64,000 bases of DNA from Paracyclopina nana (GCA_019096065.1 JAGUCH010000002.1:17124501-17188500); one strand, 5' to 3'. Shown: positions 32,550-43,100, numbered from the stretch's first letter. Translations and numbers: made by a program. Notes: generated by a model not told the origin, from the sequence alone.

Positions 32550-33369
32550 TTAAAGCGAGGGCCACAGCAAAAAAGGTGCTGCAGCTGCTGCTTGCAGCTG
32601 CAGCCTCAGGGCCAGTTGCTGGGCCTGGACGTTGGCCATCAAATTGGGCTGAGCCTGCATAGGCAAAAGGGGGGCAGCCAATTGTTGTTGTTGTTGCTGC
32701 TGCAGCGGTTGTTGTTGTTGCTGCTGGCCTGCATGGCAACCACCACAGCACTGGTGCTGGTGGCCACCACCTCCATTGCTTCCACGACCTCTATTGCCTC
32801 CGCGACCTCCACGGCCTCCACGATTTCCCAGGCCTCCTCGATTTCCACGGCCTCCTTGATTTCCACGGCCTCTCCAACCTGCATGCCCTCTAGGACCTCC
32901 ATTGCTTCTGCGACCTCCAGCACCTTTGTCAGGGGCTGCTGGAGCAGGAGCCTCTGTGGCCTCCCATGTGGCAGAGTTGGAGGCTGCTGTTGCTGCAGCT
33001 GCCATTTTGGCTTCTTTGGCAGCCTCCCTCATGGCCTTATTGGCCATTTTTTGGGCCAAATTTCTTTTTCGATTTCTGAAGCAGAACAAATTTTTTTGAA
33101 GATTTGAAAAAATGGAAAATTAAATTACATTACCTTTCTTGCCTCGCCTTTGCCCTTTGGATGGCCTTGTTCATGACATTTTCAGAAATGTTCATGTTTT
33201 TAGCCATCTGAACAAGGCCATCCTCATGACTTGTGGTGGCTTCCTGGCTGATCTGGGGCTCTGGAGGTGTCACTGCCACCTCCACCTCCATTACCTCCTC
33301 TTTAGGCTGGGCATTAGCCCTGGTAGCCCTCTTCCCTCCTCTTGCTGCTCCTGCCTTCTTCTTTGCCAT
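32550..33369 (-). CDS. Helitron-borne RGG-box, Gln-rich protein (spliced, convergent)
   Basis: Minus strand. Exon 1 is 33369-33134 (ATG at 33369), with donor AAAG|GTAATG; a 58-bp intron (33133-33076) has acceptor GCTTCAG|AAATCG; exon 2 is 33075-32550 (TAA). The spliced length is 762 nt, 253 residues. The order is: a basic start MAKKKAGAARGGKRATRAN; an acidic linker with EVMEVEVAVTPPEP; a charged helical stretch (QMAKNMNISENVMNKAIQRA); an Ala-rich stretch; an RGG/GGRG box of about 60 residues; a Cys/His cluster HQHQCCGGC; Gln runs; and a hydrophobic end. AATAAA overlaps the stop (32551-32546). RGG boxes bind RNA or G-rich DNA; a function in transposition is only inferred. Copy 2 keeps the splice sites and frame, with indels in multiples of three. 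Confidence 0.72.
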
Positions 33370-33825
33370 CTTGATTAATAATGTGGAAAAGCTGACCAGA
33401 ATGGTTAGCACATGCGCTCATCAACATGGACCAAAGAACAAGCCAGTAGCAGCAATTTTTTAGTGGAATATTTACAGTAATAAAATACTTCATTTGTATT
33501 CTCATAGTTAATAAATGAGTAGATGAGTAAAACCAACTTCTACAAACAAATGGAAAAGGCATTTTTGAAAGAGTACAGATTTTTTATCACAAAAGATATT
33601 TTAAGGAAATTCACAACTCCAATTCACTATGTAACGATCAGGGTCATTTCCTTTTTGCCAGCTAAGCCTAACTGGCACCAACAAATGTGGCATGGACAGT
33701 TGGCTTATCTGGTTGAGGCCAATGCTGATGTGCTGCTTGGCTTGCTCTGACCTGGCATGCCAATGTCAAGTTGCTGAGAAATAGTACCAAACTTAATAAA
33801 AAGTGAAACATATAATCTTGTTAAT
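33370..33825 (-). promoter_or_regulatory. Upstream region of the RGG gene
   Basis: Conserved with copy 2 (55813-56260), including GCATGGACAGTTGGCTTATC and TGGTTGAGGCCAATGCT. It presumably contains the RGG gene promoter. An in-frame upstream ATG at 33411 would add 14 residues. No named motif seen. Confidence 0.4.
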
Positions 33826-33914
33826 AACCTCCATGGCTCAGTTGATAGAGTGGCCGACTAAGACATAGGAGGGTAGTGGATCAAGGCTCAAGAGTGGAAA
33901 TTTTTTTTTTTTTT
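33826..33914 (+). repeat. tRNA-like Pol III unit near right end of Helitron copy 1
   Basis: TGGCTCAGTTGATAGAGTGG (A box) and GGATCAAGGCTC (degenerate B box) are spaced as in a tRNA and followed by a T14 run, a Pol III terminator. The stems pair badly, so it is not a working tRNA. The same unit with different bases is at 56264-56353 in copy 2. Confidence 0.6.
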
Positions 33915-34139
33915 ATCTATGGATTTTGCCTTCTCTTTTGATAATCAGTTAAATAAACAGTAAGAAAAGTAAACTCATTCAGCAAAAGGTATTTATTTCA
34001 TCATCAATGAATACGAAGGCTAAAAATGCAATTTCTTAATTTTAGCTCCTTAATTGAAAAGAAAATAGTAATCTTCAAAAATATATAGTGTATAGATAAT
34101 TCCAATTGAGTCATCAAAACCATGTAATCTGTGGCCAAT

Positions 34140-34520
34140 AAGCCATTGGAGGGACAAACTTTTTCGCTAGATGGCGCTTTTAGGGCAAGTATATTTGAGA
34201 AAACTGTCGCGCGCGAAAATTGTCACGTGATCACGAGCGGCAATTTGATTGGCTGATCGGCGGAGCCAGGCTAGAAAATTTTTGTTTCAACCATGAAAAG
34301 CTTGGAAATTTGCGTGAGTTGCATAGGGTTTTATGGCTCGAAAGGGTGCCATTTTATCCATAGAATATGTCATATTAATACAGCTTTTAGTATTAGTGCA
34401 CCAAAAGCCAAAAAATAGCCCATTTTTGATCGCCTATGTAGCGCAGCCATGTCAAATGTACTGGGCAAAGCTGCCGGGCTAGATGGCGCATGGAATCTAG
34501 TGACTTTACGCCTTTGGCTT
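34140..34520 (+). mobile_element. MITE inserted in Helitron copy 1 (empty site in copy 2)
   Basis: AAGCCA...TGGCTT, 381 bp, flanked by AT (34138-34139 and 34521-34522). Copy 2 has the uninterrupted site GGCCAATTTGTCCAG at 56457-56470, which defines both ends exactly. Same family as 306-1025 and 7205-7585. Confidence 0.88.
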
Positions 34521-34599
34521 ATTTGTCCAGTTTATTTGGTGCAACAGCATAATTTACAATTATGGTGAAACAAACTCATCAGAAATCTACTTTCACTCG

Positions 34600-34648
34600 A
34601 AACCGTAGGCCCGCCCCCCGCTGTCCATTTATGGACGCCTTTACCTAG
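34600..34648 (+). other. Right terminus of Helitron copy 1
   Basis: AACCGTAGGCCCGCCCCCCG, then hairpin GTCCAT-TT-ATGGAC (34623-34636), 8 spacer bases and CTAG (34645-34648). GGCCCGCCCCCC is the inverted complement of the first 12 bases at the left end of copy 2. Identical in copy 2 at 56600-56646. Confidence 0.85.
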
Positions 34649-35653
34649 TTTTTTTCATTGATCCTGCAGAGGTTCTCACTGCATGCTTGTTGGTCAAGAA
34701 ACAAGTATCATTGTACATGAATCCATTGCAGGTTTGCCTTTGAAGACATGCAAATGTGCACTTTTGAAAGTCCCTAAAAAATCAATACAAGATTTTACTT
34801 AATTGTGTCTGATAAGGTAAAGGTCTTACAAATTTTGTCCAAATTGTACCAACTCCATGGAGGATGTCTCGAAAAAATCTCCACCTTTGAATGATTTTTG
34901 GGACATTTTAAATGCCATGGGGGCATGAATATTCCAAAAAAATAGTAGACATCCAACCATAGTGAAAATTCTCTTTTCAATGTAGCTGGAATGGCTTAAA
35001 AATTGTGCTTGTTGAAGGGCTTGCATTAGTAATATTTAACAGTAAATAGGCTAAACATTAACCTGGATTGAAATGATCACAAAAACGGATCTTTTCCTTA
35101 TCAAGGTTAGATCAGAACTGAAACCTTTTAAGCAAGAATGACTTAAGTTTATGGTTGCAATTATTTTGATAAAAGTTCCTCCAATACTTGCTAATATTTG
35201 GCAGGACATTGAGCTCTATAGTAACTCGATCAATTGTTCTACAATAATCCAGTGAGTCATAATTCTTTGAAAAGCTTTGGCAACTTTTCATAACTGCATT
35301 TTGCTGGACAAACTGACTGAACTTCTGGTTACGATCAATGATAGGGTATGACCTAATTTTTTTTTCTCAATATGCCATGAGGCAAAACTTCATGTCATGT
35401 CTATCCATGGTTTGTTGAGTTGGTAAAGTCTAAATTCAAAACACCCATTAAAAAATCCCCCTTTGAGTCCTTTACCACAAAAACCTACTTGGGCTTCAGT
35501 GATCCAATTGCCATGAATGGAAGCCTTGAAACCTTAATTTGCTTTTGATTGGTGCATAGTTGATTTAAGTACAACCATTATGATAAGAGGCATCAGCGCA
35601 AAAAGAAGTGGCTTTGATGTATCAGGCCAAATGTGTATTTATTCTGATCAGAA
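34649..35653. other. Kelch-unit flank, duplicated at 59.9-60.5 kb
   Basis: 34655-35310 matches about 59935-60480 (GAGGTTCTCACTGCAT, CATGCAAATGTGCAC, TGAATGATTTTTGGGACAT, CAACTTTTCATAACTGCAT). The two differ by indels that are not multiples of three, so it is not coding. The remaining part (35340-35650) contains a degenerate extra copy of the kelch 3' end (TGAGGCAAAACTTCATG) before the real one. Confidence 0.6.
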
Positions 35654-36112
35654 TCAATGGTAGGGTATAACATAAGATTCTTTTTTAAATATACCCTGAG
35701 GCAAAACTTTATGTAGCACCCATCCATCCTTGGTAGGGTTGCTCAAGTTCAACTTCAAAATTTTCATGTAAAAATCCATATTTGTGTCCTTTCCCCCAAA
35801 AACATACAAATAGCCTTGATCTTCCAGCACCCTTGCAGTTCTGATTGTTAATGGGTAGTCAGGCAAATTAGTCCAAGTGTTTGAGGTAAAGTTGAACAAT
35901 TCCACTGTATTTTTAAGGAAGTCACCGACAGTGACAAAATACCTATTCCCCATGCCATCTTTGTAACCAGTGCATCCCTGAGAACTTACTCTTTCACCAG
36001 CTCGAGACTTCACCACTGAATAAGAGTCAGTATCAAATCGGTATTCAAACAGATGTGAGTGTAATACATCTGGATTAGCTGTGCCAATAAAATAGACTCT
36101 GTTTGTGTCTCC
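35654..36112 (-). pseudogene. Kelch gene copy B, 3' part of interrupted terminal exon
   Basis: Over 95% like 8113-8570 by eye, ending at the same TGA. The frame is open here, but the sequence stops matching at 36112 (GTCTCC), where the 6.7-kb repeat element begins. The rest of the exon is at 42839-42872 and 56647-56721. Confidence 0.85.
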
Positions 36113-36329
36113 TATATGCGCGGTATATATAACGTTACTGGGACATAGAATTGCACACCCGGGCTATTGGGACCCGAATGAACACGATCAATTTTAAGGC
36201 CCTTAGGCCTAGAAATATCAACTTTTTAAATTTTTTTCATAAAATATAGGCCTTCAGGCCCCTCTGGGCCAAATTTCATAAAAATCCAAGGCCTTCATTT
36301 TTTTCATGTTTTATTGGGACATGAGCATG

Positions 36330-36540
36330 TGCAAATTGCTATTGGGACATCAATCCACATGCACTGTTGGGACAAAAATGTGCAAATTGCTATTGGGACA
36401 TATATGAACATGCACTATTGGGACAAAAATGTGCAAATTGCTAGTGGGACATCAATCCACATGCACTATTGAGACCAACATTATAAAATGCTATTGGGAC
36501 TGAAATGAACATGCACTATTGTGACAAAAATTAACACTTT
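36330..36540. repeat. Minisatellite, unit about 30-35 bp (ATTGGGACAxAAATGTGCAAATTGCT)
   Basis: Degenerate tandem copies of CACTATTGGGACAAAAATG and TGCAAATTGCTATTGGGACAT. Confidence 0.75.
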
Positions 36541-36778
36541 GGGCCAGTGGCCAGTAGACTTTGGGCCAGTAGACTTTGGGCCAGTAGACTTTGGGCCAGT
36601 AGACTTTGGTGCCAGTAGACTTTGGTGCCAGTAGACTTTGGGCCAGTAGACTTTGGGCCAGTAGACTTTGGGCCAGTAGACTTTGGGCCAGTAGACTTTG
36701 GGCCAGTAGACTTTGGGCCAGTAGACTTTGGGCCAGTAGACTTTGGGCCAGTAGACTTTGGGCCAGTAGACTTTGGAC
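36541..36778. repeat. 16-bp minisatellite GGGCCAGTAGACTTTG, about 15 units
   Basis: Near-perfect 16-bp tandem repeats (two units with GTGCCAGTAGACTTTG). A short degenerate block recurs at about 37330-37380. Because 16 is not a multiple of three and there are no stops, all frames give long artefactual ORFs. Confidence 0.95.
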
Positions 36779-36814
36779 AAACAAGCTTAAAGGAGCTGAA
36801 TATCACTGAACTGT

Positions 36815-36955
36815 GCATTTTTGTCCCAATAGAAAGAGTGCTTTTCTCCCAATAGAAAGAGTGCTTTTGTCCCAATAAAAAGTGTGCTTTTGTCCCAATA
36901 AAAAGTGTGCTTTTGTCCCAATAAAAAGTGTGCTTTTGTCCCAATAAGAAAAGCT
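36815..36955. repeat. ~24-bp minisatellite (TTTTGTCCCAATAAAAAGTGTGC)
   Basis: Six tandem units; a second block lies at about 37420-37525, as part of a ~580-bp duplication (36760-37010 versus 37340-37600). Confidence 0.9.
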
Positions 36956-37039
36956 ATAGAAATTAAGGAGGAGCCATAAATAGCCAATCATTTAATTACC
37001 TCAACAAATCCCCACAATATGGGGTAAAACGATTTACTT

Positions 37040-39180
37040 TGCCTCACACTAGAAGTCAAGCTGCCTCAAATTATCAGCCACAACTGACATTTTGACTCAA
37101 ATTTGACCCTATCAAGAATTCCGAGTTTCCTTAGCAGTTAATTACGCGATGCGCAAGTTTTCGCTCTTGCAACCCAATCATGAGTCAAAAGTTTGACTTT
37201 GCCTCACATTTTGGGTCCAATTGCCTCAAATTATCAGTCACTAATGACATTTTGACTCAAAATTGGCCTTATCAGGAATTTCGCGTTTTCTTAGCAGTAC
37301 ATTAGTAGAATTACGCGATGCGCAAGTTTTGGGCCAATACACTTTGGACCAGTAGACTTTGGGCCAGCAGACTTTGGGCCAACAAAATTAAAGGAGCTGA
37401 ATATCACTGAACTGTGCTTTTCTCCCAGTTAAAAGTGTGCTTTTGCCCCAATAAAAAGTGTGCTTTTGTCCCAATAAAAAGTGTGCTTTTGTCCCAATAA
37501 AAAGTGTGCATTTGTACCAATAAGAGAAGCTATAGAAATTAAGGAGGAGCCAAAAATAGCCAATCATTTAATTACCTCAACAAATCCCCACAATATGGGG
37601 TTAAAAGTTTGACTTTGCCCCACATTTACAGTCTAGTTGCCTCAAATTATCAGCCACAACTGACATTTTGACTCAAATTTGACCATATCTGGAATTTCGT
37701 GCTTTCTTTGCAGTCTCTTAGCAGCATTACGCGATGCGTAAGTTTTTGCTCTTGCGAACCAATAATGTGTCAAAAATTTGAATTTGACTGCGCATGTTTC
37801 CGCTCTTGCGAACCAATCATGTGTCAAAAGTTTGACTTTGCCTCACATTTAGAGTCCATTTGCATCAAATTATCAGCAAGTAATGACATTTTGACTCAAA
37901 TTTGACCTTATCAGTAATTTCGTGTTGTCTTAGCAGTTTATTAGCAGTGTTACGCGATGCGCAAGTTTTGGCTCTCGCATTGTCAAAAATAAGTCAGAGT
38001 TTGACTTTGCCTCACATTTTGAGTCCAGATGCCTCAAATAATCAGCCACTACTGACATTTTGACTCAAATTTGACCTCATCAGGAATTTCGTGTTGTCTT
38101 AGCAGTTTATTAGCAGCACTACACGATGCGCAAGTTTCCGCTCTTGCGAATCAGTCATGTGTCAAAAGTTTGCCTTTGCCTCACATTTAGAGTTCAATTG
38201 CCTCAACTTATCAGCCACTAGTGACATTTTGACTCAAAATTGGCCTTATCTGGAATTTCGAGTTTTCTTTGTAGTTTATTAGCAGTGTTACGAGATGCGC
38301 AAGTTTTGGCTCTCGCATTGTCAAAAATAAGTCAAAGTTTGACTTTGCCTCACATTTTGAGTCCAGATGCCTCAAATAATCAGCAACAACTGACATTTTG
38401 ACTCAAATTTGACCTTATCAAGAATTTCGAATTTTCTTTGTAGTTTATTTGCTGCATTACGCAATGCGCAAGTTTTGGCTCACGCATTGTCAAAAATTAT
38501 TCAAATTTTGACTTTGCCTCACATTTAGGGTCCAGATGCCTCAAATAATCAGCCACTACTGACATTTTGACTCAAATGTGACCTTATCAAGAATTTCGAG
38601 TTTTCTTTGTAGTTTATTAGCAGCATTACGTGATGCGTAAGTTTTCGCTCTTGCGAACCAATAATGTGTCAAAAGTTAGGCTTTGCCTGACTTTTAGAGT
38701 CCATTAATTCTCCTCAAATTATCAGCAAGTAATGACATTTTGACTCAAATTTGACCTTGTCAGGAATTTCGCGTTTTCTTAGCATTTTATTATTAGTATT
38801 AAGCGATGCGTAAGTTTTCGCTCTTGCGAACTCAAAGTGAATCAAAAGTTCAACTTTGCCTCACATTTTGAGTCAAGCTGCCTCAAAATATCAGCCCAAA
38901 CTGACATTTTGGCTCAAAATCGGCCTTGTCAAGAATTTCGAGTTTTCTTTGCAGTTTATTAGTACTATTACGCGATGGGCAAGTTTTCGCTCTTGCGAGC
39001 TCAAAGTGAGTCAAAAGTTAGACTTTGCCTCACATTTAGAGTCCAATTGCCTCAAATTATCAGCCTAAACGGACATTTATCTTCAAAATCGGCCTTGTCA
39101 AGAATTTCGAGTTTTCTTTACAGTCTATTAGTACTATTACGCTATGCCTAAGTTTTCGCTCTTGCGAGCTCAAAGTCAAT
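37040..39180. repeat. ~170-bp tandem repeat, about a dozen divergent units
   Basis: Landmarks TTTGACTTTGCCTCACATTT, ACTGACATTTTGACTCAAA and TTACGCGATGCGCAAGTTTT recur about every 155-172 bases, interrupted once by the minisatellite duplication at 37320-37600. Confidence 0.85.
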
Positions 39181-42100
39181 CAATGTTAAAATATGATCCA
39201 TAATGGTCCCTGAGTCATGAAATGAGTCATGGATGATCCAAGTCTTCAATTTGAGTCATTTCTGTATTCTTGACTCAAGTCCAAGAATCAATTCTGAAGT
39301 TTGACCAAGAAGAAAAATGCACACGCTTTGTTGGGACATTCTTTCAAAGAACCTTTTTGCCTCAAGTGGAATTGACATTAGGTCCAAACATGGTCCAAAA
39401 TGGTCCCTGAGTCACGGATGATCCAAGTCTTCAATTTGAGTCATTTCTGTAAACTTGACTCAAGTCCAAGAATCAATTCTGACGTTTGAGTTGGTTGCTT
39501 GGCCAAGTAGGAAAATGCACACGCTTTGTTGGGACATTCTTTCAAAGAGCCTTTTTGCCTCAAGTGGACTTGACGTTACGTTTAAAGATGGTCCAAATTG
39601 GTCCCTGAGTCATAAAATGAGTCATGGATGATCCAAGTCTTCAATTTGAGTCATTTCTGTAAACTTGACTCAAGTCCAAGAATCAATTCTGACGTTTGAG
39701 TTGGTTGCTTGGCCAAGTAGGAAAATGCACACACTTTGTTGGGACATTCTTTCAAAGAACCTTTTGGCCTCAAGTGGACTTGACGTTACGTTTAAAGATG
39801 GTTCAAAATGGTCCCTGAGTCATGAAATGAGTAATAGATGGTCAAAGTCTTCAATTTGAGTAATTTCTGTAAACTTGACTCAAGTCCAAGAATCAATTCT
39901 GAAGTTTGAGTTGCTAACTTGACCATGTAGGAAAATGCACACGCTTTGTTGGGACATTCTTTCAAAGAGCCTTTTTTCCTCCAGTGGACTTGACATTAGG
40001 TCCAAACATGGTCCAAAATGGTCCCTGAGTCATGAAATGAGTAATAGATGGTCAAAGCTTTAATTTGAGTCATTTCTGTAAACTTGACTCAAGTCCAAGA
40101 ATCAATTCTGACGTTTGAGTTGGTTGCTTGGCCAAGTAGGAAAATGCACACGCTTTGTTGGGACATTCTTTCAAAGAGCCTTTTTGCCTCAAGTGAACTT
40201 GACATTAGGTCCAAACATGGTCCAAAATGGTTCCTGACTCATAAAACGAGTCATAGATAGTCAAAGCTTTAATTTGAGTAATTTCTGTAAACTTGACTCA
40301 AGTCCAAGAATCAATTCTGACGTTTAAGTTGGTTGCTTGGCCAAGTAGGAAAATGCACACGCTTTGTTGGGACATTCTTTCAAAGAGCCTTTTTGCCTCA
40401 AGTGAACTTGACATTATGTTCTAAGATGGTCCAAAATGGTTCCTGAGTCATAAAACGAGTCATAGATAGTCGAAGTCTTCAATTTGAGTCATTTAGGCAA
40501 ACTTGACTCATGTTCCAGAGTCATTTCTAAAGTTTGAGCTGCTAGCTTGGCAAAGTAGGAAAATAAACAGGCTTTGTTGGGACATTCTTTCAAAGAGCCT
40601 TTTTGCCTCAAGTGAACTTGACATTAGGTCCAAACATGGTTCAAAATGGTTCCTGAGTCATAAAACGAGTCATAGATAGTCAAAGTCTTCAATTTGAGTC
40701 ATTTAGGCAAACTTGACTCATGTTCCAGAGTCATTTCTAAAGTTTGAGCTGCTAACTTGGCCAAGTAGGAAAATGCACACTCTTTGTTGGGACATTCTTT
40801 CAAAGAGCCTTTTTGCCTCAAGTGGACTTGACATTAGGTCCAAACACGGTCCAAAATGGTCCCTGGGTAATAAAATGAGTCATAGATGGTCAAAGTCTTC
40901 AATTTGAATCATTTCTGTAAACTTGACTCAAGTCCAAGAATCTTTTCTCAAGTTTCAGTTGGTTTCTTGGCCAAGTAGGAAAATGCACACTCTTTGTTGG
41001 GACATTCTTTCAAAGAACCTTTTTGCCTCAAGTGGACTTGACATTAGGTCCAAACACGGTCCAAAATGGTCCCTGAGTCATAAAATGAGTCATAGATAGT
41101 CAAAGTCTTCAATTTGAGTCATTTCTGTAAACTTGACTCAAGTCCAAGAATCTTTTCTCAAGTTTGAGTTGGTTTCTTGGCCAAGTAGGAAAATGCACAC
41201 TCCTTGTTGGGACATTCTTTCAAAGAGCCTTTTTGCCTCAAGTGGACTTGACATTATGTTCAAAGATGGTCCAAAATGGTCCCTGAGTCATAAAATGAGT
41301 CATAGATAGTCAAAGTCTTCAATTTGAGTCATTTAGGCAAACTTGACTCATGTTCCAGAGTCATTTCTAAAGTTTGAGCTGCTAGCTTGGCAAAGTAGGA
41401 AAATAAACAGGCTTTGTTGGGACATTCTTTCAAAGAGCCTTTTTGCCTCAAGTGGACTTGACGTTACGTTTAAAGATGGTCCAAATTGGTCCCTGAGTCA
41501 TAAAATGAGTCATGGATGATCCAAGTCTTCAATTTGAGTCATTTCTGTAAACTTGACTCAAGTCCAAGAATCAATTCTGACGTTTGAGTTGGTTGCTTGG
41601 CCAAGTAGGAAAATGCACACACTTTGTTGGGACATTCTTTCAAAGAACCTTTTGGCCTCAAGTGGACTTGACGTTACGTTTAAAGATGGTTCAAAATGGT
41701 CCCTGAGTCATGAAATGAGTAATAGATGGTCAAAGTCTTCAATTTGAGTAATTTCTGTAAACTTGACTCAAGTCCAAGAATCAATTCTGAAGTTTGAGTT
41801 GCTAACTTGACCATGTAGGAAAATGCACACGCTTTGTTGGGACATTCTTTCAAAGAGCCTTTTTTCCTCCAGTGGACTTGACATTAGGTCCAAACATGGT
41901 CCAAAATGGTCCCTGAGTCATGAAATGAGTAATAGATGGTCAAAGCTTTAATTTGAGTCATTTCTGTAAACTTGACTCAAGTCCAAGAATCAATTCTGAC
42001 GTTTGAGTTGGTTGCTTGGCCAAGTAGGAAAATGCACACGCTTTGTTGGGACATTCTTTCAAAGAGCCTTTTTGCCTCAAGTGAACTTGACATTAGGTCC

Positions 42101-42300
42101 AAACATGGTCCAAAATGGTTCCTGACTCATAAAACGAGTCATAGATAGTCAAAGTCTTCAATTTGAGTCATTTAGGCAAACTTGACTCATGTTCCAGAAT
42201 CATGGCCAAGTAGGAAAATGCACACTCTTTGTTGGGACATTCTTTCAAAGAGCCTTTTTGCCTTATGTGGACTTGACATTATGTTCAAAGATGGTCCAAT
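39180..42300. repeat. ~210-bp tandem repeat, about 15 units
   Basis: Landmarks GTTGGGACATTCTTTCAAAG, CAATTTGAGTCATTT and GGTCCCTGAGTCAT recur every ~210 bases. A nine-unit block is duplicated: 39600-40100 matches 41488-41990 at an offset of 1,888. Confidence 0.93.
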
Positions 42301-42838
42301 AAGTCACAAAAAGTTACTGAGTATTATTTGTGTCATTTCTGCTATGTCAGCTGTATAGCTTGAGTCACTTGTTCAAGGCAAATAATGCACACGCCTTGTT
42401 GGGACATTTTAAAAATTCCAGTTATTATGAAGCTTCAAGACTTTTTAAACAATAAACCTATGTTTTAGTGAGCTTCTTTGTCCCTTTTTATCCTTAATAC
42501 TTAATTTTACTTATTTTCATGAGTCTACATTAAGTCCTAATAATTCATGTTCATTTTCAAAAATGCACATGCTTTATTGGGACAAATGCACACGTTTTAG
42601 TGGGAAAGGTTGCGTGATAATCAAAAATTAAAAATAGAGCATGTGCATTTTTTGCAATTTTCATGACACTATTGGGACATTTTAGTTTTAGGTTTAAATT
42701 AATCAGGGGGGTCCAAATAGCCAGAAAAACACGTTTTTAGAAAATGTCCCAATAGCCCGTCCCAATAGCCCAAGATCGCATTTTTTATGTAGCGCTATTA
42801 GGACGCCATGTCCCAGTAACCGTCATATGAGGAACACC

Positions 42839-42872
42839 AGAAATGAAGCTTGCACAGGTAAATGTCATAATT
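42839..42872 (-). pseudogene. Kelch copy B exon fragment between two insertions
   Basis: AGAAATGAAGCTTGCACAGG...GTCATAATT matches 8573-8606 of copy A. It is bounded on the left by the 6.7-kb element and on the right by Helitron copy 2. Confidence 0.88.
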
Positions 42873-42899
42873 GGGGGGCGGGCCGAAGGCCCGCCCCCC
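42873..42899. other. GC-rich hairpin at left end of Helitron copy 2
   Basis: A perfect 12-bp stem (GGGGGGCGGGCC) with GAA loop. The same 12 bases occur inverted 23 bases before the right-end hairpin, so they form an asymmetric terminal inverted repeat. Copy 1 lacks this hairpin at its left end. Confidence 0.9.
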
Positions 42900-42904
42900 A
42901 CATT

Positions 42905-43100
42905 TCGCTGTGACCTATGTCGCGATCCAATTTCCAGACAGGAAACTGTACCAGGAAGCCGTACCAGGAAACCGTACCAGGATATCGACCAGGAAGTAAA
43001 TTGTGATCCAGAAAAATGGAAAAAATTCTCTGACCTGGGCAGGATTCGAACCTGGTACAGTCTGATCCGCAGCCAGACACTCTACCATTGAGCCACCTGA
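42905..43100 (-). repeat. tRNA-Cys-like sequence with tail at left end of Helitron copy 2
   Basis: Minus strand: TGGCTCAATGGTAGAGTG, a 5-bp anticodon stem TCTGG/TCAGA around loop CTGCGGA (anticodon GCG by position), and GGTTCGAATCC. It is homologous to 9318-9484, but the anticodon has changed and the acceptor does not pair. The tail includes a repeated CCAGGAAxCCGTACCAGGA segment. Confidence 0.7.

Larger units (their letters stand above)
9312..34648 (+). mobile_element. Helitron-type rolling-circle transposon, copy 1 (25.3 kb)
   Basis: The left boundary is where copies 1 and 2 begin to match (TTCGCTGTGACCTATG). The right boundary is CTAG after a 14-nt hairpin, again identical in copy 2. The flank CTCCAAAAGTTCTTGGTTTTT at about 59911-59940, in the other kelch unit, looks like the unoccupied site: copy 1 has CTTCCAAAAGTTC on its left and TTTTTTTCATTG on its right. 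Contents in order: tRNA-Cys-like sequence, leader with splice donor, 172-bp satellite, modules-USP-DUF6570-Rep-Pif1 coding region, convergent RGG gene, tRNA-like unit, MITE insertion, terminal inverted repeat, hairpin. Hairpin plus CTAG and Rep/helicase place it with Helitrons; insertion at a T-run suits the Helentron/Helitron2 group. Confidence 0.85.
36113..42838. mobile_element. 6.7-kb minisatellite-filled element with inverted ends, inside kelch copy B
   Basis: The kelch exon is cut between GTGTCTCC and AGAAATG, so the insertion ends are known within a few bases. The left end reads CCTATATG...AACGTTACTGGGACATAG and later GGGCTATTGGGAC. The complement of the right end reads CCTCATATGACGGTTACTGGGACATGG and later GGGCTATTGGGAC, an imperfect terminal inverted repeat. 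A clear target duplication is not seen. Nothing coding is recognisable; the interior is tandem repeats listed separately. The motif T-T/C-GGGACAT recurs throughout. Confidence 0.7.

Noticed and set aside
32466-33107. Plus-strand ORF opposite the RGG gene
   Set aside because: It is Leu/Ser/Thr-rich shadow coding; the minus strand has the spliced, conserved gene with start, intron and poly(A) signal.
34795-35026. Short minus-strand ORFs as missing upstream kelch exons
   Set aside because: The duplicated version at 60.1-60.3 kb differs by frame-breaking indels, so it is not coding.
36481-36991. Several overlapping ORFs with repeats of KVYWP or SLLAQ type
   Set aside because: They are translations of a 16-bp minisatellite in all frames.
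39665-41747. Identical 64-codon ORFs at 39665 and 41553
   Set aside because: They are due to a duplicated block in a 210-bp tandem array; no coding signal.
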